Assembly: GCA_030037875.1 (NCBI GenBank)
Contig: JASHPV010000109.1
Coordinates: 1-19,062, forward strand
From: Thermoplasmata archaeon
GTDB taxonomy: Archaea > Thermoplasmatota > Thermoplasmata > Lutacidiplasmatales > UBA184
Reading direction: 5' to 3'
DNA: 19,062 nt
The notes below the pieces were generated by a model. The model was not told where the DNA came from, did no database searches, and saw nothing but the letters and a program-made list of their open reading frames with translations. The position numbers and the translations under genes were made by a program. Within the stretch, counting starts at the first letter, position 1, and each line of letters begins with the position of its first letter. This document shows positions 13,028 to 19,062 of this stretch, one piece after another.

Positions 13028-14191
13028 CTACCCCAACCGTACGCGCGGGTCCAGGTAGGCGTAGGTCACGTCGACGATGATGTTCGCCGCCACGACGATC
13101 AGCGTCAGCAGGAGCGTAGACCCGAAGATGATTCCGAAGTCCGGCTCCGGCTGGATCGAGAGCGCGAGGAGGTACCCGATTCCCCTCAGGTGGAAGACGT
13201 CCTCGATGATCGGAAAACCGGTGATGAAGAAAGCGAAGGTCAGGCCGAGCACGGTGACCGTCACGTTGAGGCTGTTCCGGCCCGCGTGCCGGTTGATGAC
13301 CTGCCGCTCCGGTACTCCTTTGGCCCGGGCGGTCCGGACGAAGTCGAGGTTCATGACCTCGAGCATGCTGTTCCGTACGAACCGAAGGATGCTGGCGATA
13401 TATCCGTAGGCGATGACCAGGGCCGGCAGCAGCATTCGCTGGAGGGATTGCTCCACGAGATACGGCCCCCCCGGCGTGTTCCAGTGGATGAGGGCGTCGA
13501 TCGTGGGGAAGCCCGTGGGCGACGTTTCGAGGTGCGGACCGATCCAACTCGGTAACGTGGAGGGGGTACCCGGAATGCAGGCGGGGTCCGGCCAAGACCC
13601 GAACCAGTTGTCGAAATAGTACGAGAGGCCGTGACAGGTCGGCGCGTACCCGCCGCTTAGCGCGACGGCTGCGAGCAGCACGATCGAGGCGAGCAGGAAC
13701 CCCGGAAGGGCGTAGCCCGAGAAAGAGAGTACCCGGGCTCCCTGGTCCAGCGGCCGGTTCCGGTAAACGGCCGAGAGGTTGCCGAGCGGAATCGAGACGA
13801 CCAGGATGATGATGAGAGCGAAGAAAGCGAGTTCGAGGGTGTACGGAAGGTACCACGACAGGACGGAGGCGACGGGGTAGGAGGTATGGCCCAGTTGGGC
13901 GCCGATGCTGGCCTCGCTGCTCGGGTTGGTGTATCCCCAGTGCAGCGTGAGGCTGTTCCAGATGTAGATGCCCCACTGTGCCGGCAAGGGCTGGTTCAGT
14001 CCGATCGCGTTCCGCGCGTTGTTCCAACAGGGCAACCCCGGCTTACAGTTACGGGCCAGAGGCCCCAGGTAGATCGCGATGCGGGTCGAGGGCGGGATGA
14101 GGCTGACGAGAATGAAGACGATGGTCATCACCCCGATGATGACCGGAACGACGAGCAGAAGTCGCCGGACGATGTAGATCCACATCCGCAC
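13028..14191 (-). CDS. dppB: Peptide ABC transporter permease (DppB/OppB type)
   Basis: 387-residue membrane subunit and first gene of the operon. TM1 is at about 9-31 with the usual basic start (YIVRRLLLVVP); further helices are at about 113-134, 155-178, 248-266, 309-325 and 356-378. The EAA coupling loop reads VMNLDFVRTARAKGVPERQV (279-298). Outside loops are longer than usual and contain all four cysteines: C49/C55 and C186/C205. The GTG at 14191 is taken as the start because GGTGG lies five bases upstream; an ATG two codons later (14185) is the alternative. Transcription probably begins from the AT-rich element near 14255-14275. Confidence 0.94.
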   Translation of the reverse strand: MRMWIYIVRRLLLVVPVIIGVMTIVFILVSLIPPSTRIAIYLGPLARNCKPGLPCWNNARNAIGLNQPLPAQWGIYIWNSLTLHWGYTNPSSEASIGAQLGHTSYPVASVLSWYLPYTLELAFFALIIILVVSIPLGNLSAVYRNRPLDQGARVLSFSGYALPGFLLASIVLLAAVALSGGYAPTCHGLSYYFDNWFGSWPDPACIPGTPSTLPSWIGPHLETSPTGFPTIDALIHWNTPGGPYLVEQSLQRMLLPALVIAYGYIASILRFVRNSMLEVMNLDFVRTARAKGVPERQVINRHAGRNSLNVTVTVLGLTFAFFITGFPIIEDVFHLRGIGYLLALSIQPEPDFGIIFGSTLLLTLIVVAANIIVDVTYAYLDPRVRLG

Positions 14192-14217
14192 GATCCCACC
14201 GCTCCCGTGCGTCCTCC

Positions 14218-14236
14218 GGGGTGACCCGGGGACCCC
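14218..14236 (-). other. Possible leader hairpin upstream of dppB
   Basis: GGGGT (14218-14222) can pair with ACCCC (14232-14236) around a nine-base GC-rich loop, inside the predicted dppB leader. It could affect translation of the operon, but short GC stems are common at this base composition. No riboswitch family was recognised. Confidence 0.25.
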
Positions 14237-14254
14237 CGACTCATTCAGGCGCCG

Positions 14255-14275
14255 GTATTTATTGATTCATAAAAG
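14255..14275 (-). promoter_or_regulatory. Candidate promoter of the dppBCDF operon
   Basis: The 146-nt gap before dppB has one AT-rich patch. On the minus strand it reads CTTTTATGAATC followed by AATAAATACC, two overlapping TATA-like candidates. Transcription would start near 14233-14245, giving a leader of about 40-55 nt. Which of the two is used cannot be decided from sequence alone. Confidence 0.5.
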
Positions 14276-14337
14276 GTGGGTCGGTCACCGCCGTGAAAAT
14301 CGTCCTCGCCAAAGGGCGAAAACCGGCCCCACCGGCC

Positions 14338-14718
14338 TCAAAGAAGCGGGAGGTCGCCCGTGATCTTGTCGAGCTCCAGGCCTGGTGCCGGACCGATCCC
14401 CAGGCAGGTCCGGGTCCCGGGCGGGACCTCTGTGAAGCCGGCGTCATCGACCCAGACCGTCGGAATGCCGCTCCGGCTGGCCTGCCGCTGCCGTTCGACC
14501 ATCTCGGCCAGCGTCGAAGCCACGACCGCGATTTTCTTCTGCCCTTCGGCCAGCCACCGGTCCAGGTCACCGCCGCGCCGCTTCTGCGCCTGAAGAACCA
14601 GCATCACCGCGGCGTGTGCCACTTGAACGGCGGCCTTTCCCGGGGTCAGCCGGAGCTCCCCCCGAACCACGAGGACCATCTTGTATGCCGCGTCCGAAGA
14701 CGAGGGTCTAGCGGGCAT
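14338..14718 (-). CDS. pth2: Peptidyl-tRNA hydrolase, Pth2 type
   Basis: 126-residue archaeal/eukaryal Pth2, which cleaves the ester bond of peptidyl-tRNAs released from stalled ribosomes and recycles the tRNA. Family motifs are KMVLVVRGELRLTPGKAAVQ (13-32) followed directly by VAHAAV (33-38), a basic linker, WVDDAGFTEVPPGTRTCLGI (about 88-107), and the C-terminal DKITGDLPLL. Length and domain limits are typical. The ATG at 14718 overlaps the end of the upstream membrane-protein gene by 11 nt, implying co-translation. It is the last gene of the srp54 cluster; about 146 nt then separate it from dppB, including the dppB promoter. Confidence 0.96.
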   Translation of the reverse strand: MPARPSSSDAAYKMVLVVRGELRLTPGKAAVQVAHAAVMLVLQAQKRRGGDLDRWLAEGQKKIAVVASTLAEMVERQRQASRSGIPTVWVDDAGFTEVPPGTRTCLGIGPAPGLELDKITGDLPLL

Positions 14719-15247
14719 ATTCCGCCTCCCGATGAGAGCGAAGTTCCTGAGAACTTCGTTGGACCTCTGTCAGCTCCGCTTCTAACCGGGCGCGCTGAGG
14801 GTCCCCAGGCGGAAGCTGCCGCAGGGAGTGCTGGAGCCGGCGCGCCCGCCGCTGGTTCTCTTCGAGGCTGCGCACCAGGGACATGGGGTCCTCCTCTCCG
14901 GGCGATGGCTCGGGTACGGGACCCGCGGGCGGAACCCGGCTGAAACCACCGCGCAGGAAAGCGACCGCCAGGCCCACGCCCGAAACAGCGGCCAGAATGG
15001 CCTCGAGCAAGGGGTCGCTCCAGCCGGCCTGGAAGAAGCTGCCCGGAAGGTTTCCGAGGACGAATCCGACGAGGATCGTCACGGTCACGCTGAGCACGAG
15101 GCTCAGCGTCCCGACCTCGACCGCTCGCAGCAGAGCGTCCGGGCCACGCAGCCGCCATTCCGGGAACGTCGCTTTGGTGATGGCGTACCCCGGCAAGGCG
15201 AACACGAGGAGAAGCCCGGCAAAGATCTCGGGAGGAGAGGCGGTCAC
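14708..15247 (-). CDS. DUF1616-like membrane protein with C-terminal coiled coil
   Basis: 179-residue protein. Three hydrophobic helices (about 8-26, 44-66 and 79-98) begin with the LPGYAITKATFPE element that resembles archaeal DUF1616 proteins. A Pro-rich linker (about 104-120) leads to a charged helical tail (about 124-175) with alternating Glu/Arg and Leu/Gln that looks like a coiled coil. Typical DUF1616 proteins are longer, so this may be a shortened relative. It lies 12 nt after srp54 and overlaps pth2 by 11 nt. The position among SRP and translation genes hints at a membrane-biogenesis role, but the function is unknown and the family call is from memory of the motif. Confidence 0.8.
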   Translation of the reverse strand: MTASPPEIFAGLLLVFALPGYAITKATFPEWRLRGPDALLRAVEVGTLSLVLSVTVTILVGFVLGNLPGSFFQAGWSDPLLEAILAAVSGVGLAVAFLRGGFSRVPPAGPVPEPSPGEEDPMSLVRSLEENQRRARRLQHSLRQLPPGDPQRARLEAELTEVQRSSQELRSHREAEYAR

Positions 15248-15259
15248 GAACGGCCCGGC

Positions 15260-16597
15260 CTACGCCTTCAGCTCCCCACCGGCGAGCTGCCGTTCGAGCT
15301 GCCGCCGCAATTTCCGGTTGCTGGCGATCCCATGGGCCGCCTTACGGGTCGACTCCCAGAACTTGAGCAGCTGCCGGACTTCCTGAGGCTTTTGCCCGCT
15401 GCCTCGGGCGATGCGTCGGATGCGGTCCCCTTTGATCACCATCGGATGGTCGAGCTCGTCGGCGGTCATCGAGTCCAGCATCGACCGGAACCGACGCAAC
15501 CGGGCCTGGGAATCCTCCATCTGCTTGTCGTCCACCTTCGCGCCGCCGAATCCGGGGAGCATGCCGAGGATCTTCGAGAAAGGACCCATCTGGCCGAGCG
15601 AATCGAGCTGGACCCGCATGTCTCGCAGTGAGAACCGGCCGGTCATCATGTTCTCGGCGACCTTCTCGGCCTCCTCCTTGTTCGAGAGCTCCTCGAAGTG
15701 CTCGAGCAGGGTTTGGATGTCGCCCATTCCTAGCAGCCGGGAGACGAACCGCGTGGGGTCGAACCGCTCGAGCTCGTCCAGGTGCTCTCCGGTACCGATG
15801 AACAGGATCGGTGCCCCCGTGGCTGCGACGGCGGACAAAGCGCCCCCTCCCTTCGCCGAGCCATCCAGCTTCGTCAGGATCACGCCCGTCAGACCCACCG
15901 CGGTCTGGAACGCCTGGGCGCTCCGCCCCGCCGCCTGTCCCATCGCCGCGTCCAGCACTAGGAACGTCTCGTCCGGCTCGAGAACCTCCCGCACTCGTTG
16001 GAGCTCGGCGATGAGGTCGGGGTCGACCCCCGAACGCCCTGCGGTGTCGACGAGAAGCGCCACGTGGGGTGGGGCCTTCGACAAGGCCTCCTTGACGATG
16101 CGCTCGGCTCGCTTCTCGTTCCGGTCCGTGTAGAATTCCGCTCCGACCTTCTTGGCCAGCTGTTCCAGCTGGTCGATGGCCGCCGGTCGATGAACGTCCG
16201 CGCCGACCAGTAGTGTCCGGACGCCCTTCTTTTGAAAGTACCGGGCGAGCTTTCCCACGGTCGTCGTCTTGCCTTGGCCAAAGAGGCCGGCGAAGAGGAT
16301 CTTCCGAGGCTTGACGTCGAAGGGTCGGTCCTTCCCCAGAATCCCGCGGATCTCCTCGTAGATGATCCTGACCAGGAAGTCGCGGACACTGGCCCCGGCC
16401 GGGGGTTTTTCCTCTCGTGCCCGCTTCTTGACGCGTTGGGTCAAGTCCAGAGCAAGCTGGACGTTAACGTCAGCCTGCAGGAGGGCCCGCTGGATGTCTC
16501 GGACCACCTCCGCGATCAGGGCCTCGTCAACGGTGTTACTCCGGGCGATGCGTTGCAAGACGCCACGGAGCGATTTACTGAGCGATTCGAGGACCAT
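15260..16597 (-). CDS. srp54: Signal recognition particle GTPase SRP54
   Basis: 445-residue SRP54, which binds signal sequences emerging from the ribosome and docks with FtsY at the membrane. The N domain is about 1-85. The G domain has G1 GLFGQGKTTT (104-113), ADVHRPAA (133-140), G3 DTAGR (184-188), G4 TKLDG (242-246) and the closing loop GTGEHLDELERFDP (268-281). The Met-rich M domain (about 300-435) contains GMLPGF and the SRP-RNA-binding segment IKGDRIRRIARGSG (388-401). Length is normal. The G1 loop has F and Q where I recall Q and S/A/N in common SRP54s. The gene heads a cluster with the DUF1616-like gene and pth2. Transcription probably starts from ACATAAAGA near 16655-16663. Confidence 0.97.
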   Translation of the reverse strand: MVLESLSKSLRGVLQRIARSNTVDEALIAEVVRDIQRALLQADVNVQLALDLTQRVKKRAREEKPPAGASVRDFLVRIIYEEIRGILGKDRPFDVKPRKILFAGLFGQGKTTTVGKLARYFQKKGVRTLLVGADVHRPAAIDQLEQLAKKVGAEFYTDRNEKRAERIVKEALSKAPPHVALLVDTAGRSGVDPDLIAELQRVREVLEPDETFLVLDAAMGQAAGRSAQAFQTAVGLTGVILTKLDGSAKGGGALSAVAATGAPILFIGTGEHLDELERFDPTRFVSRLLGMGDIQTLLEHFEELSNKEEAEKVAENMMTGRFSLRDMRVQLDSLGQMGPFSKILGMLPGFGGAKVDDKQMEDSQARLRRFRSMLDSMTADELDHPMVIKGDRIRRIARGSGQKPQEVRQLLKFWESTRKAAHGIASNRKLRRQLERQLAGGELKA

Positions 16598-16654
16598 GGA
16601 ACCGACCCGGGCGCACCCCGAACGGTACGCCGGCCTCGAAAGGACGTCCCGGGG

Positions 16655-16663
16655 TCTTTATGT
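16655..16663 (-). promoter_or_regulatory. Candidate TATA element of srp54
   Basis: ACATAAAGA on the minus strand, 58-66 nt before the srp54 ATG, is the only AT-rich element on that side of the 183-nt divergent gap. It predicts a start near 16634 and a leader of about 35-40 nt. Confidence 0.45.
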
Positions 16664-16742
16664 CTTGGCCCACGAGACCCTCGGCCCAAACCCGTGAGCG
16701 ACTCCCCGAGCTGAGCGTGTCGCGCCCTCGCTCGCGCAAGCC

Positions 16743-16750
16743 TCTTATTC
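16743..16750 (+). promoter_or_regulatory. Candidate TATA element of the GltD-like gene
   Basis: TCTTATTC lies about 35 nt before the ATG at 16781 and predicts a start near 16772, downstream of an in-frame TTG at 16751. This argues for the ATG as the real start and a leader of about 10 nt. The rest of the 16598-16780 gap shows nothing else recognisable. Confidence 0.45.
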
Positions 16751-16780
16751 TTGGCACGAGAAACTGCGTCCGGAGTCCGA

Positions 16781-18238
16781 ATGGCCTCTGCATCTCCGGC
16801 TCCGGCGCGTCCCGTACCCCCGAAGCTGAACCCGGTCCGTGTCCGGGTACCGGAGGAGCCTGTCGAGGCCCGGGTTCAGGATTTCCGGGAGATCGTCCAC
16901 GCCTACTCTCGAGAAGATGCGGTGCTCGAAGCGAAGCGATGCATCCAGTGCCGGCGGCCGTGGTGCGTCGAGGCGTGCCCGATCACGCAGGATTGCCGAG
17001 AATACATCAAGCTGGTCGCCGAGGAAAAGTTCGACGAGGCCGCGAAGGTAACCGTCCTGGACAATCCGTTGGCCACCTCCCTGTGCAAGGTCTGCTACCG
17101 CTACTGCGAGGAGTCCTGCGTCATCACGAAGAAGGGCGTCCCGATCGCGATCCGACAGCTCAAGCGAGCAGCCCTCGAGTTTGGGAACTCCGACCTCGCC
17201 TACGTTCCGTCGAAGCCCAAGGGTCAGCGCGTCGCGGTCGTCGGCGGAGGTCCCGCCGGCATCATGGCGGCCTGGGAGCTCGGTATCCGCGGCTACTCGG
17301 TCACGGTCTTCGAGCAGCAGAACTATCCCGGGGGACTGATGCGCACGATCCCCGCCTACCGTATGACGGATGAGGACATCCGCGCTGACCTGAACCGATT
17401 CCGGGACCTCGATGTGGTCTGGAAGACCGACGTGCGAGTAGGGACGACGCTCAGGGCGGAGGATCTTCTCAAGGAGGGATACCAGGCCGTGTTCCTCTCC
17501 ATCGGCACCTCCACGCACCGGGTCATGGAGATCCCTGGCGAGAATCTGCCCGGCGTGTTCCCCGCGCTCTCGATGCTCCGGGCCATTCACCGGGGCGAGT
17601 ACCCCGAACTCGGCCAGAACATCATCGTGGTCGGGGGCGGCGACGTCGCCATGGACTCCGTTCGAAGCGCGGTCCGTCTCGCCCATGGGGGCCACGTCCG
17701 TCTCGTCTACCGACGGAGCCGCGACGAGATGCCGGCCGACCGGGAGGAGGTCCACGGGGCCGAAGAGGAGCACGTGGAGTTCGTTTTCCAGAAAGCGCCG
17801 GTCCGCATCGTCGGGAAGGATCACGTAGAGGGACTGGTCGTGCAATCGATGACGCTCGGCCCCCCCGATGCCAAGGGTCGCCGAACCCCCATCCCGGTTC
17901 CCGGGTCCGAGGAGACGCTTCCGTGCGACACGCTGATCGTCGCAGTGGGCCAGCGCGCCGACCTGGAGGGGTTCTCTCGCGAGCTCGACCTCAAGGTGGC
18001 CTCCGGCGGGTGGCCGGAGGGGAAAGGCCCGGGATACGCTACCTCGGTGCCCGGGGTCTTCGCGGCCGGCGGCAAGTCGGTGGTGTACGCCATGGGAACT
18101 GCCAGCGAGGCGGCCAAGGCCGTGGACGCCTATCTGTGCGGGCTCCGGGGAGAGACGCCGGCCCTGCGGCCGGATCCTCTCGGAGCCGCGGTGCCGTACA
18201 AGCTCCCGCCGGGATACACCGCCCCGATCCGCGACTAG
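16781..18238 (+). CDS. NAD(P)H-dependent flavoprotein, GltD/NfnL family, stand-alone
   Basis: 485-residue FAD protein of the glutamate synthase small-subunit family. The N-terminal Fe-S domain has C54-X2-C57-X4-C62-X3-C66 (plus C72) and C102-X2-C105-X3-C109-X3-C113. The FAD Rossmann motif is VVGGGPAG (153-160), the NAD(P)H motif VVGGGDVAMDS (283-293), and the C-terminal FAD segment TSVPGVFAAGGKSVVYAMGT (421-440). In the last motif the usual Asp of AAGD is Gly. No glutamate synthase large subunit or NfnS partner is nearby. Options are an archaeal homotetrameric glutamate synthase (GltA-type), an NfnL/SudA electron-bifurcation subunit, or another NAD(P)H-ferredoxin oxidoreductase; sequence alone does not decide. 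The open frame extends to TTG 16751, but ATG 16781 fits the promoter better. Confidence 0.88.
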   Translation: MASASPAPARPVPPKLNPVRVRVPEEPVEARVQDFREIVHAYSREDAVLEAKRCIQCRRPWCVEACPITQDCREYIKLVAEEKFDEAAKVTVLDNPLATSLCKVCYRYCEESCVITKKGVPIAIRQLKRAALEFGNSDLAYVPSKPKGQRVAVVGGGPAGIMAAWELGIRGYSVTVFEQQNYPGGLMRTIPAYRMTDEDIRADLNRFRDLDVVWKTDVRVGTTLRAEDLLKEGYQAVFLSIGTSTHRVMEIPGENLPGVFPALSMLRAIHRGEYPELGQNIIVVGGGDVAMDSVRSAVRLAHGGHVRLVYRRSRDEMPADREEVHGAEEEHVEFVFQKAPVRIVGKDHVEGLVVQSMTLGPPDAKGRRTPIPVPGSEETLPCDTLIVAVGQRADLEGFSRELDLKVASGGWPEGKGPGYATSVPGVFAAGGKSVVYAMGTASEAAKAVDAYLCGLRGETPALRPDPLGAAVPYKLPPGYTAPIRD

Positions 18239-18317
18239 GCCCGCGCCGTACGCTCCCTATCGGCGTGCGCGCGCGCGGAAGATTGATACCAAGTGGTCGG
18301 CCTAATTCCGTACCGTA

Positions 18318-18323
18318 GAGGAG
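18318..18323 (+). promoter_or_regulatory. Ribosome-binding site supporting a TTG start
   Basis: GAGGAG lies eight bases before TTG at 18332. This decides the start: the next in-frame ATG (18383) would cut into the hydrophobic core of the signal peptide, and the upstream in-frame GTG (18293) lacks such a site. Confidence 0.55.
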
Positions 18324-18331
18324 CGGAGAAG

Positions 18332-19062
18332 TTGAACCGGCGCCGATGGATTACGTCAGCGTCGCTGGCCCTTCTGGCGGCCATGGTCCTCCCCGGCCTG
18401 GGCGCGGGGATCGCGGCGGGGTCGACCCCACCGAGCGGCCTTTCCACCCCGGTGACCAACCCCGCTTTGGCGCTCCCATCGGCATTGTCCGCTCCGTGGG
18501 CCGACCGGGTCGGATATGTGGCGGGCATGCACGCGGATGCGCCGGTCCCGGTCTCCGCGCAAGCGACGATTCAACTCTTCGTGACCCTGTGGCCGCGCAA
18601 TCTGTCGATGTTCGCTCCGCTCCCGGCGGGCATAGCCCCGCTGACGTCGGCTGAGTTCGTTCAGCAGTACAGCCCGTCGGCCGCCGAGTATCAGTCGGTC
18701 CTCGACTACTTCGAGCAACACGGCCTCTCGGTCCTTCACACGTGGCCGGACCGGATGTCGCTCACGGTCGAGGGACCTGCTTCCTCGGTCGGGAGCGCCT
18801 TTGGCACGGCCCTCTTCCAGGGACAGGTCGCCGGGGCGCCAGTGCAATATCCCCTGACGGTGCCCACGCTTCCGTCGGCGCTGGAATCGGAGATCTCGTC
18901 CGTGTCGGGGCTTTCGTCGGGCTTCACCCAGTTCTCTCTCCCGCTCGAGCCGGTCGCCGCCTCCCTGCTCACCTCCGACCATCTGAGCCCGGACTTGGGC
19001 AGCACGACCACGGAAGTGACCCCCTCCGGAGCTCACGGCGCGTACGGCCTCGACGCGCTCTA
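18332..19062 (+). CDS. Secreted S53 family (sedolisin/kumamolisin) peptidase, N-terminal part
   Basis: About 243 residues are visible; the gene runs off the right edge. With TTG as start the protein opens with basic NRRRW and a hydrophobic stretch (about 7-30), a Sec-type signal peptide. Residues about 74-215 form the pro-kumamolisin activation domain: PLTSAEFVQQYSPSAAEYQS (103-122), then VLDYFEQHGLSVL (123-135), and VGSAFGTALFQG (153-164). The segment TPSGAHGAYGLDAL at the edge matches the beginning of an S53 catalytic domain, so the Glu/Asp/Ser catalytic residues lie outside the window. S53 enzymes are serine-carboxyl proteases active at acid pH and activated by loss of the propeptide. Extracellular protein digestion feeding the peptide transporter in this window is inference. 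Confidence 0.88.
   Translation, partial: MNRRRWITSASLALLAAMVLPGLGAGIAAGSTPPSGLSTPVTNPALALPSALSAPWADRVGYVAGMHADAPVPVSAQATIQLFVTLWPRNLSMFAPLPAGIAPLTSAEFVQQYSPSAAEYQSVLDYFEQHGLSVLHTWPDRMSLTVEGPASSVGSAFGTALFQGQVAGAPVQYPLTVPTLPSALESEISSVSGLSSGFTQFSLPLEPVAASLLTSDHLSPDLGSTTTEVTPSGAHGAYGLDAL

Noticed and set aside
12255..14027. 590-codon open frame on the minus strand across dppB and dppC
   Set aside because: It lies in another frame of two well-supported permease genes and has Arg/Pro/His-rich composition without membrane segments.
16751..16780. TTG start for the GltD-like gene
   Set aside because: It lies directly on the TATA-like element, upstream of the predicted transcription start. The ATG at 16781 is better placed.
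1..19062. CRISPR arrays, insertion sequences, integrases, rRNA
   Set aside because: No spaced direct repeats, transposase or integrase motifs, or rRNA-like segments were seen while reading the window. Gene content is chromosomal core plus a transporter locus.

Overview
The window reads as chromosomal DNA from a high-GC archaeon. Archaeal markers are a Csl4-type exosome subunit, a METTL5-like rRNA methylase, an ATP-dependent DNA ligase, a Pth2 peptidyl-tRNA hydrolase, SRP54, a PRC-barrel protein, TATA-box promoters and a tRNA-Leu with an intron at the archaeal 37/38 site. A Thermoplasmatota (Thermoplasmata-like) origin is my inference. It rests on this gene set, on ribulose-phosphate 3-epimerase (patchy in archaea), and on a sedolisin-type protease next to a peptide transporter. 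I cannot prove it without phylogeny.

Layout. (a) 1-2542, minus strand: a TATA box is followed by a PRC-barrel gene, tRNA-Leu(UAA), a METTL5-like methylase, csl4 and a partial glyA. The last three are joined by two ATGA start/stop overlaps, and no AT-rich promoter is visible inside the set, so it may be one transcription unit with a tRNA in the middle. (b) 2573-5039, minus strand: rpe and the DNA ligase gene overlap by 14 nt. (c) 5065-8303, plus strand: from the same TATA element that serves rpe starts a 1036-residue cell-surface oligopeptide-binding protein, ending at a strong hairpin plus T-tract. (d) 8407-14191, minus strand: dppB-dppC-dppD-dppF and a small membrane-protein gene, a tightly packed peptide ABC-transporter operon convergent with the binding-protein gene. 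(e) 14338-16597, minus strand: srp54, a DUF1616-like membrane protein and pth2, all concerned with translation or membrane targeting. (f) 16781-18238, plus strand: a stand-alone GltD/NfnL-type flavoprotein with two Fe-S motifs. (g) 18332 to the end, plus strand: the signal peptide and propeptide of an S53 (sedolisin/kumamolisin) protease, cut by the window edge.

How the genes may work together. The secreted protease, the anchored binding protein and the ABC transporter suggest a protein-scavenging lifestyle in which peptides are made outside the cell, captured at the surface and imported. The transporter parts are unusual. The binding protein has a pilin-like N-terminus and PKD/Ig-like domains. 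It and the permease loops carry many locally paired cysteines. Both ATPases carry extra inserted segments. This is the most distinctive part of the window. The remaining genes are housekeeping. No rRNA, CRISPR array, insertion sequence or integrase was seen. The longest stretch without a called gene is about 183 nt (16598-16780).
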